Positions 1 to 4,552 of a DNA stretch of 7,147 nt are shown here, piece by piece (the stretch's first letter is position 1; every line of letters starts with the position of its first letter). The DNA is from CTSoil-075 sp964292325 (GTDB lineage Bacteria; Bacillota; Negativicutes; DSM-13327). The stretch lies in the NCBI GenBank assembly GCA_964292325.1, contig CAXYVG010000145.1:1-7147 (forward strand), given 5' to 3'. Position numbers and translations under genes: made by a program. Under the pieces are notes generated by a model. The model was not told where the DNA came from. It was given only the letters and a program-made list of their open reading frames with translations, and did no database searches.

Positions 1-54
1 ATGCCAATTGAAAGTAAGATAACACTTTTTTATGATTTCTGCAAGTAGATCATT

Positions 55-185
55 TCGCCCATATGAGCGATATGATTTAAACCCGTCGAATTCGACGGGT
101 TTAAATCTGGCATATTCGCCACAATTAGACCTTTTTGCTTACATGAGCAAAATGGTCTTGCCACCGACATCGATGTCGGTGGCAA
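55..185. repeat. Cluster of four abutting dyads
   Basis: Seen directly: a 16-bp near-palindrome at 55-70 (one mismatch, centre CATATG), a perfect 34-bp palindrome at 74-107 (centre GAATTC), a 30-nt hairpin at 128-157 (14-bp stem with one mismatch and one G-T pair), and a perfect 28-bp palindrome at 158-185 (centre ATCGAT). A short 4-bp hairpin at 108-121 fills most of the gap between the second and third, so almost every base from 55 to 185 lies in a dyad. The arms differ in sequence, so this is not a simple tandem repeat. It may be an extragenic repetitive element, a structured leader for a gene left of the window, or a multi-site operator. The dyads are certain; their role is unknown. Confidence 0.8.
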
Positions 186-186
186 A

Positions 187-227
187 TAAAAAAAAGCCGC
201 CTTACTCAACTAAGAGCAAGACGACTT
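187..227 (-). terminator. Rho-independent terminator, minus strand
   Basis: Read on the minus strand, 227-214 pairs with 207-194 as a 14-bp stem around a 6-nt loop. All three non-Watson-Crick positions become G-U wobbles on this strand but are A-C mismatches on the plus strand, which fixes the direction. The stem runs straight into a T-rich tail (complement of the A-run at 188-195). It would end a transcript coming from the right, yet no intact gene lies there. Confidence 0.75.
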
Positions 228-245
228 CGAGTTAATCGTATGATT

Positions 246-308
246 TTAAGGTGTAACAGTCGTATTATCTGCCGTAGTAGTTGTTGCGGTATTAGGCGCC
301 GTAAGGAA
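246..308 (-). pseudogene. Possible C-terminal scar of a lost gene
   Basis: On the minus strand, 20 codons are open between an in-frame TAG (309-311) and TAA (246-248). They encode a Thr/Asn/Ala-rich tail containing TATTTTADNTTVTP. The stop lies about 20 bases before the minus-strand terminator stem at 227, the normal distance for a gene end. I infer that this may be the last codons of a gene whose body was deleted or frameshifted. Family unknown. The reading could be chance in such a short frame; only the terminator placement supports it. Confidence 0.2.
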
Positions 309-510
309 CTATTAAATATTCAATTGTCAAAGAAGTGTACACTATACCGCAAAATTCATATAGCTGGTAAGTTTTTACTTGAAATCGAGAATCAAAATTT
401 TATATATAAATTCTGGTATACTCCCCCCGTCATTATTTGTGCCATTTTGAAAATACACTCACACCATCCTACTATCCGAGAAATTTTTAAAAATTCTACG
501 CATCAAAGTA

Positions 511-782
511 AAATTTGTCCATGTGTGCATACTGTAAAAAGCCAGTAAATACAAGGCTTGAAGGGGTATCGTGTATATCGTGTGTATCCCTTTTTGTACA
601 TCATTTTGTACGTGATGCACATTTTTGTATATTATTTGTCCATTATTTACATGGTTTTGTCTATCAATTATTGCTTAGAAAGTCAGTGTTTATAAGGCTT
701 GAAGGGTGATGGTGCATACTGTTTGTATACTTTTTGCATTAAGGGTGCAATTTGTATATTGATGTGCATACTTTTTGTCTAC
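511..782. repeat. Iteron-like short direct repeats
   Basis: The octamer around TTTGT(A/C)(C/T) appears nine times in one orientation, at about 513, 592, 604, 623, 634, 655, 721, 749 and 773. A longer unit, kGTGCATACTkTTTGTmTAC, occurs at 711-730 and 763-782 (17 of 20 identical, 52 bp apart), with a 12-nt partial copy at 524-535. Several intervals in the dense part are near one or two helical turns (12, 19, 11, 21). This resembles an array of protein-binding sites such as replication iterons, but no initiator gene is visible in the window. Part of the effect could come from T-rich composition. Confidence 0.5.
539..706. repeat. 27-bp direct repeat pair, 141 bp apart
   Basis: Positions 539-565 and 680-706 align without gaps at 22 of 27 bases. 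Both end in AAGGCTTGAAGGG. The first copy contains a 5-bp dyad, AAGCC/GGCTT. Both copies lie within the iteron-like region. Function unknown. Confidence 0.6.
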
Positions 783-923
783 CATGCACACTAGGGGTGC
801 AAGAATATACAACAGTGTAATTTTATGGATTATCTCTCAAATACTCTTTAATCCTTCACTATGCTAAAGAATTTGTTTTTGTGGTAATGGGGATTTTGTC
901 TATCAGAGATGTAGATAAAGGTT

Positions 924-1016
924 AACATTCCTAACGTGTGCGAGAGAATAATGGGTAACATTCGCGTATACATATGAGATAGCACCCTAGTAAATCCCAA
1001 CATTCCCACGTGTAAC
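924..1016. repeat. Three AACATTC-type direct repeats
   Basis: The motif TAACATTC or CAACATTC occurs at about 923, 956 and 998. The outer two continue alike (CCTAACGTGT and CCC-ACGTGT); the middle one continues GCGTAT. All are on one strand with unit spacings of 33 and 42 bases. Binding sites for a regulator are possible, but no partner is visible. Confidence 0.4.
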
Positions 1017-1041
1017 AAGATTTTTAATAGAAAAAAAATTT

Positions 1042-1064
1042 GAGCCGTAAATTCGGCTCTTTTT
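1042..1064. terminator. Hairpin terminator, probably bidirectional
   Basis: A 6-bp GC-rich stem (GAGCCG/CGGCTC, 1042-1047 with 1054-1059) with a 6-nt loop is followed by five T on the plus strand. It is flanked by an A-run at 1031-1038 that gives a T-run on the minus strand. It could back up the minus-strand terminator just upstream of it, and block plus-strand transcription into the M41 gene. Confidence 0.65.
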
Positions 1065-1083
1065 CTGTATCTGGCATGAAAAG

Positions 1084-1106
1084 ACCTCCTTCGTGATGAG
1101 GGAGGT
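1084..1106 (-). terminator. Terminator of the M41 gene
   Basis: The stem 1084-1092 with 1098-1106 (nine positions, one imperfect on the minus strand, 5-nt loop) starts 8 bases after the M41 stop codon. It is followed on the minus strand by CTTTT. Placement right after the gene supports a rho-independent terminator; the T-run is short. Confidence 0.6.
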
Positions 1107-1114
1107 TATTGTGG

Positions 1115-1621
1115 TTAATCTAGTTGTTGCTTCGTCAACTCCATAATTTTCTTAACTTGTTCTCCTGATAAAGTCTTTTTCTCAATTAATGCATTAGCTA
1201 TCGCTTTAATCTGACATTGTGCTAGAGGTGATTGAATTATATTAAATACGCTTTTTGTCATAAATTCAATATAGTTATTTTCTTCTGTAATATCATTATG
1301 GAATGCATTACTAACTAATGCACCCATTGTTAAAGTATCTATTTGACCGTGTTTCGAGCATTTTTCTGGTTCGATACCTAATATTACTCTTTCCGCAGTA
1401 ATTCCAGCAAGACAATCTAACGATGTCATATCCATTTTAAAATTAAGGGATTCATTACTTGCATTATTAAGAATGTTTTCTTTAAAATTGCTGTTGCATT
1501 CCCCTAAAGAAACTCCATTAGGAATGATCGTTACATAATTTAGTTTTTTCCCAGTAATTATAGCCATTAACGCATGTCCAGCTTCGTGAACCGCTATAGA
1601 ATATTCTTCTGATATAATCAT
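1115..1621 (-). CDS. Stand-alone M41 (FtsH-type) peptidase domain protein
   Basis: The 168-aa product carries the zinc metallopeptidase signature HEAGH at residues 12-16, directly after the start. An LAG motif follows (71-73), then a GQIDTLTMG stretch (92-100). Its Asp95 aligns by pattern with the third zinc ligand of FtsH (the ND in GAsNDi). The end contains TLSGEQVKKIM, like the FtsH C-terminal tail of the domain. FtsH is about 600 aa with two membrane segments and an AAA+ ATPase module; all are missing here. The protein is therefore predicted to be soluble and to need a partner for unfolding, or to cut loosely folded substrates. This is an intact small gene rather than a truncation: ATG at 1621 is preceded by GAGGAG with an 8-nt spacer, and a terminator follows the stop. 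IS66 sits 40 bp upstream of the start, so any original promoter is now separated and expression may depend on the transposon. Substrate unknown. Confidence 0.75.
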   Translation of the reverse strand: MIISEEYSIAVHEAGHALMAIITGKKLNYVTIIPNGVSLGECNSNFKENILNNASNESLNFKMDMTSLDCLAGITAERVILGIEPEKCSKHGQIDTLTMGALVSNAFHNDITEENNYIEFMTKSVFNIIQSPLAQCQIKAIANALIEKKTLSGEQVKKIMELTKQQLD

Positions 1622-1629
1622 TAGTCACT

Positions 1630-1635
1630 CTCCTC
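1630..1635 (-). promoter_or_regulatory. Ribosome binding site of the M41 gene
   Basis: GAGGAG on the minus strand, 8 nt before the ATG at 1621. It fixes the start so that HEAGH lies at residue 12. It lies between the gene and the IS66 target duplication, so insertion left it intact. Confidence 0.8.
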
Positions 1636-1653
1636 GTATAATAAGTTTTGTAA

Positions 1654-1661
1654 GCAATAAT
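1654..1661. repeat. IS66 target-site duplication, left copy
   Basis: gcaataat directly abuts the terminal repeat at 1662 and is repeated exactly at 4227-4234. An 8-bp duplication is the known hallmark of IS66-family insertion. Its perfect state suggests a fairly recent event with no later rearrangement of this copy. Confidence 0.95.
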
Positions 1662-1686
1662 GTAAGCGTCAAAAATGCCGTCACCT
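1662..1686. repeat. IS66 terminal inverted repeat, tnpC side
   Basis: Starts GTAAGCGTCAA and ends CGTCACCT. It is the inverted partner of 4202-4226 with 20 of 25 bases matching; mismatches cluster in the middle. The outer 11 and inner 8 bases are identical, suggesting two contacted blocks. Confidence 0.92.
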
Positions 1687-1752
1687 TGACAACTGTCATT
1701 TAGTAAGTAAGCACCAAAAGCAAAAAGCCATTACCCTGACGAAACGTCATTT
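1677..1752. repeat. Subterminal direct repeat in the IS66 end
   Basis: A unit of 25-26 bases at 1677-1701 recurs at 1727-1752, 50 bp on. Shared blocks include TGAC and GTCATTT. Each copy contains a small dyad (TGAC-aact-GTCA and TGACG-aaa-CGTCA). The second copy overlaps the tnpC stop codon. Part of the motif also appears inverted at the far end next to the terminal repeat (4195-4210). Probably transposase contact sites; this role is inferred. Confidence 0.6.
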
Positions 1753-3333
1753 GGCAACGGCCTTGGATCTGCAATAATCAGGAACAAAGTTTGGCATTAA
1801 TTTTTGTAGTGCGTTGACATCATTTCTGATATCCCAATTTGGCGCATTCTTTAAAATGTAAGTCAAATATGCATATGGATTTAAACCATTTTCTTTAGCA
1901 GTTTCGATGATACTGAAGACAACTGCGCTTGCATTGGCTCCTCGGGGAGTGTTCGCAAAAAGGAAGTTCTTGCGGTCAATAACAAATGGCTTGATGCTGC
2001 GTTCTGCGCGATTGTTGCTGATATCCAACCGTCCGTCCAGCAGATAGCGTTCAAGATATTTCCATTGCTCAATTGTGTAATGCACGGCTCTGCCAAATCC
2101 ACTCTTTGTTGATGCTTTCATTGTATGAAGGTATGACAAAAACTCGTCAAGCACTGGTTTGGCCAGTTCCTGCCGCTTTTTATGACGTTCTTCTGTTGTG
2201 TAATCTGCCAACTGACGTTCAATCGTAAACAACTTGTCGCAATAGTGCTTGCAACGCTGTGCGCCAGAGCCTTCACGATCTTTTTCTGGAAGGCATTTCA
2301 GCGCCTCGTCAAATTTTCTCCTGGCATGAGACCAGCAGCCAACAACGACGATTTCCTCAGGCAGACTGTGATATGCGGCATAACCGTCAGAATGTAAATA
2401 CCCCTTGAACTCCTTTAGGAATTCCATTGGGCGTTTTGCTTTACGATCTGGCTGGTATTCAAACAGCACTATTGGCGAACTTGCATCTCTGCCGCTCCTA
2501 TACAGCCACATATAGCTTTTGCTTTGCGCTGATTTGCCAGGCTCATTAAGTACTTGCAGAACTGTTTCATCTGCGTGAAGCACAGTCTGCATGCAAAGTA
2601 ATTCTCGCAAAGCATTGTAAATTGGTTCTAGCCAATCTTCTGCACAACGAATAAACCAATTGGACATGGTTTGCCTTGAAAGGTTGATGCCCATACGCTT
2701 AAAGTCCTGCTCCTGGCGATATAGCGGTAAGCCGTTTGCAAATTTTTGCGTCATAATATGGGCAACTGCCTCGGGAGAAGCAAAACTTCCTTTAATCACA
2801 GGCTTATCCATCGGCGCTTTGATGATCGGCACACCGCATTCATTGCGTTCGCAATCACGGCAGGCATACACATAATCAATATGTTCTACAATAACCGCCT
2901 TTGCCGGAATAATCTTAAGCTCGCGCCGAATATTTTTTCCCATAATATGCATTTCATACCCACATTCCGGGCAATCTCGCTCATCTTCTGGTAAAAAATG
3001 CTCTACGATTTCTATTGGCAAGTCAGCAAGCAAAGTATCATTGCTTGACTGTTTCTTTTTGCGATGATATTTCTGAACCTCGCTAAGCTCAGGCTCTATG
3101 ACTCTTTTATCTGCAGTTGCTTCCGCTTCATTGAAGAGATTAAACTCATCGTATTTGCTTTTCTCGCTCGAAGAGCCGAACTGCTTTTGTTTGGAGAGGC
3201 GCATCTGTTCCATCAGCCATTGTACTTGCTGGGCCAGTTCCTTGTTTTGCACTTTTAAAGCTTCATATTCAGCACGCGAGATAGAGATTATTTCTTCAGT
3301 TGTTGTAGTATTTGTTTCTGTAACATTTTCCAT
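1747..3333 (-). CDS. tnpC: IS66 transposase TnpC (DDE)
   Basis: The 528-aa product has the full IS66 transposase layout. An N-terminal coiled coil (about 20-50) comes first, then the conserved QFGSSSEKS stretch (51-59). A zinc finger with Cys121, Cys124, Cys158 and Cys161 follows. The RNase-H-like catalytic domain supplies Asp255 in HADET, Asp316 in LHSDGYAAY and Glu444 in NNRAERSIKPF, plus the CWSHARRKF signature (333-341). The C-terminal ENGLNPYAYLTYIL segment (481-494) is typical of IS66. TnpC performs strand cleavage and transfer at the element ends. It is third in the operon, 45 bp after tnpB; the ATG at 3333 has no strong ribosome binding site. Length is normal and no defect is visible. 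Its stop codon is 125 bp before the M41 start on the same strand, so read-through could reach M41. Confidence 0.96.
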   Translation of the reverse strand: MENVTETNTTTTEEIISISRAEYEALKVQNKELAQQVQWLMEQMRLSKQKQFGSSSEKSKYDEFNLFNEAEATADKRVIEPELSEVQKYHRKKKQSSNDTLLADLPIEIVEHFLPEDERDCPECGYEMHIMGKNIRRELKIIPAKAVIVEHIDYVYACRDCERNECGVPIIKAPMDKPVIKGSFASPEAVAHIMTQKFANGLPLYRQEQDFKRMGINLSRQTMSNWFIRCAEDWLEPIYNALRELLCMQTVLHADETVLQVLNEPGKSAQSKSYMWLYRSGRDASSPIVLFEYQPDRKAKRPMEFLKEFKGYLHSDGYAAYHSLPEEIVVVGCWSHARRKFDEALKCLPEKDREGSGAQRCKHYCDKLFTIERQLADYTTEERHKKRQELAKPVLDEFLSYLHTMKASTKSGFGRAVHYTIEQWKYLERYLLDGRLDISNNRAERSIKPFVIDRKNFLFANTPRGANASAVVFSIIETAKENGLNPYAYLTYILKNAPNWDIRNDVNALQKLMPNFVPDYCRSKAVAK

Positions 3334-3378
3334 ACAATAATTATACTCTATTTTTCCGTACTAGAATACTTGATTTTG

Positions 3379-3735
3379 CTAAATGATCTGAATTTCATTA
3401 ACTTTTTTATGAGCTTTTGGTTGGTCTATGCTTAAACCTTCCATAAGCCACCGTAGTTGTTGCGACGTAATATTCCTGACGTCTTCTTCACTTTTAGGCC
3501 ATTGAAAGTTGCCTTTTTCAAGACGTTTGTACAGAAGAACAAAGCCATCGCCTTCCCAGAGGAGAGCTTTGATCCTATCACGTCGCCGTCCACAAAAAAG
3601 AAATAGGCTGTTGGAAAAAGGATTAAGCTGAAAACTTTGCTGTACGCAGGCCACAAGACCGTCGATTGATTTGCGCATATCTGTATGACCACAGGCCACA
3701 TAGATGTGATCGGTGTAAGAAATATCGCCGATCAT
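3379..3735 (-). CDS. tnpB: IS66 accessory protein TnpB (Orf2)
   Basis: The 118-aa product matches the IS66 Orf2 pattern along its length: ACGHTDMRKSIDGL (15-28), NPFSNSLFLFCGRRRDRIKAL (38-58), WEGDGFVLLYKRLEKGNFQWP (60-80). Genetic studies of IS66-family elements show this protein is needed for efficient transposition, but its biochemical role is not settled. Its ATG overlaps the tnpA TGA stop (ATGA), and no clear ribosome binding site precedes it, so translation is probably coupled to tnpA. Length and motifs are normal. Confidence 0.95.
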   Translation of the reverse strand: MIGDISYTDHIYVACGHTDMRKSIDGLVACVQQSFQLNPFSNSLFLFCGRRRDRIKALLWEGDGFVLLYKRLEKGNFQWPKSEEDVRNITSQQLRWLMEGLSIDQPKAHKKVNEIQII

Positions 3736-4100
3736 AATTTTCGTAGAGCCACAAATACAGCTTCTACTGTTGATGTATCTGCGCCAGAGTATACATTTAT
3801 ATGCATATTGTCACGTTGAATACTAACAGCTATTTTGTCTACATTGTTCTTGGATATGCTGAGTTCAGCAAATACTGGTTTCTTTTTGACAGGCAAGACT
3901 TCATGCATAGATTTTTGAACCTCTACGATTTCTCGACAGGTTTCTAGGCATACTTTTCTCTGCCAGTAATAATAGCTCTTAAGGTTGATATCGTTTTCAT
4001 CACACCATACCTTGATTGTCTTGCCGCTACTGCGGCAAGCTTTTACGATGTCGATCCATTTTTGCAACCGGACTTCATGTGTTACTACCTGTACATCCAT
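3732..4100 (-). CDS. tnpA: IS66 accessory protein TnpA (Orf1)
   Basis: First gene of the IS66 operon. The N-terminal third (WIDIVKACRSSGKTIKVWCDENDINLKSYYYWQRK pattern, split here only for description) reads as a helix-turn-helix followed by the YYYWQRK motif common to IS66 Orf1 proteins. It is thought to bind DNA and assist transposition. I place the start at ATG 4100 (122 aa) because AAGGGAG lies 8 nt upstream. A longer frame beginning with TTG at 4118 would put that binding site inside the gene. The stop overlaps the tnpB start by ATGA. The C-terminal half is less conserved, as usual. Confidence 0.88.
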   Translation of the reverse strand: MDVQVVTHEVRLQKWIDIVKACRSSGKTIKVWCDENDINLKSYYYWQRKVCLETCREIVEVQKSMHEVLPVKKKPVFAELSISKNNVDKIAVSIQRDNMHINVYSGADTSTVEAVFVALRKL

Positions 4101-4108
4101 GAAATAGA

Positions 4109-4115
4109 CTCCCTT
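4109..4115 (-). promoter_or_regulatory. Ribosome binding site setting the tnpA start
   Basis: AAGGGAG on the minus strand with an 8-nt spacer to ATG 4100. It argues against the upstream TTG at 4118. Confidence 0.75.
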
Positions 4116-4201
4116 CAACTTCTTGCGAATTCTAAAACAATCTAAAAAACTCTAATTTAGATATCATGGATGTATTTTCTCACGAAGATAATCGATTGTA
4201 C

Positions 4202-4226
4202 AGGTGACGCTTTAATTGACGCTTAC
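4202..4226. repeat. IS66 terminal inverted repeat, tnpA side
   Basis: Reverse complement starts GTAAGCGTCAA and ends CGTCACCT, pairing with 1662-1686. The 100 bp between it and tnpA should hold the operon promoter, but I see no convincing -35/-10 pair. Confidence 0.92.
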
Positions 4227-4234
4227 GCAATAAT
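4227..4234. repeat. IS66 target-site duplication, right copy
   Basis: gcaataat, identical to 1654-1661 and directly abutting the terminal repeat that ends at 4226. Confidence 0.95.
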
Positions 4235-4243
4235 CCGCCATTG

Positions 4244-4272
4244 TTTACAAAACTTATTTTATTTTTTAAATA
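4244..4272 (+). promoter_or_regulatory. Possible promoter driving the IS110 leader RNA
   Basis: TTTACA (4244-4249), a 17-bp spacer and TAAATA (4267-4272) give a sigma70-like pair with a start expected near 4279, just before the structured leader. The -35 lies in the arm of the split hairpin, so it belongs to flanking DNA rather than to the IS110 element if the end is at about 4272. AT-rich sequence makes such matches common. Confidence 0.35.
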
Positions 4273-4278
4273 CTTATA

Positions 4279-4521
4279 GGAACCCCCTGATGCTAAAATA
4301 CTTGTAAGGGATTTTAGCAAAGGTAACGTCTGACATCTCCTGCAAAACCTTTTGGTTATTGCTTCTAAAGCTTGACGCCTGCCTTATTCATCAAATTCCG
4401 CTAACACAGATGTTGCGTCTCTGGGCGAAAGATTTCCAGCAAGATTACTTTCACAGATGAATGCTTATTATGCGAGGGTGCGGTCAGTGAATAAGATCAG
4501 GGTATTCCTTTTCTATCTTTC
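4279..4521 (+). ncRNA. Candidate IS110 bridge RNA
   Basis: IS110-group elements are known to encode a bridge RNA in the non-coding left end, with a 5' hairpin and two internal-loop stems that pair to target and donor DNA. By eye this leader gives the same plan. The 5' hairpin pairs 4291-4299 with 4311-4319 (9 bp perfect). The first large stem pairs 4326-4328 with 4416-4418 and 4331-4338 with 4413-4408 onward (includes perfect ACATCT/AGATGT), topped by a small hairpin near 4355-4376. The second large stem has its base at 4427-4433 with 4515-4521 (GAAAGAT/ATCTTTC, perfect), and its upper stem at 4464-4469 with 4490-4495 (CTTATT/AATAAG). Ends are guesses. No energy calculation or covariation was possible. 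Confidence 0.6.
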
Positions 4522-4536
4522 TGATTTTCTGCCAAA

Positions 4537-4547
4537 AAGGTGGTGAG
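4537..4547 (+). promoter_or_regulatory. Ribosome binding site of the IS110 recombinase
   Basis: AAGGTGGTGAG lies 5 nt before ATG 4553 and differs by one base from the ideal AAGGAGGTGA over its first ten. It supports this start and suggests strong translation once transcribed. Confidence 0.8.
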
Positions 4548-4552
4548 ATTTT

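Larger units (their letters stand above)
312..1030. other. Repeat-rich non-coding interval
   Basis: No reading frame here has a plausible start, ribosome binding site and protein-like composition; the longest frames are low-complexity or Cys/His/Ile-rich. What it does hold is several families of short repeats (507-782 and 924-1016, listed separately) and runs of T-rich and GTGT/GCATAC-like sequence. It could be a degraded mobile-element or replicon fragment, or a long regulatory interval. No tRNA or known riboswitch was recognised. Confidence 0.5.
1662..4226 (-). mobile_element. Complete IS66-family insertion sequence (2565 bp)
   Basis: The element has 25-bp terminal inverted repeats (1662-1686 and 4202-4226) that match at 20 of 25 positions. 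Both begin GTAAGCGTCAA at the outer end, the GTAA start known for IS66. It carries the standard three genes tnpA, tnpB and tnpC in order on the minus strand, all open and full length, and is flanked by the perfect 8-bp duplication gcaataat. It appears intact and potentially active. Pre-insertion sequence, rebuilt by removing the element and one duplication, is a long hairpin (see findings). The coding region looks less AT-rich than the flanks, consistent with arrival from elsewhere. Confidence 0.95.

Noticed and set aside
55..185. CRISPR array
   Set aside because: The dyads have different sequences and no regular spacers; no cas gene is present.
32..548. Plus-strand open frames at 32-235 and 240-548
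   Set aside because: The first runs through the palindromes and the terminator; the second has Cys/Ile/Arg-rich, low-quality composition. Neither has a convincing ribosome binding site.
511..782. CRISPR-like or VNTR array
   Set aside because: Units are short, degenerate and unevenly spaced, without unique spacers of constant length.
1881..3340. Additional open frames within tnpC on both strands
   Set aside because: They are shadows of a strongly conserved transposase gene and show no protein family features.
3732..4118. Longer tnpA starting at TTG 4118
   Set aside because: The AAGGGAG binding site would fall inside the gene; ATG 4100 has ideal spacing.
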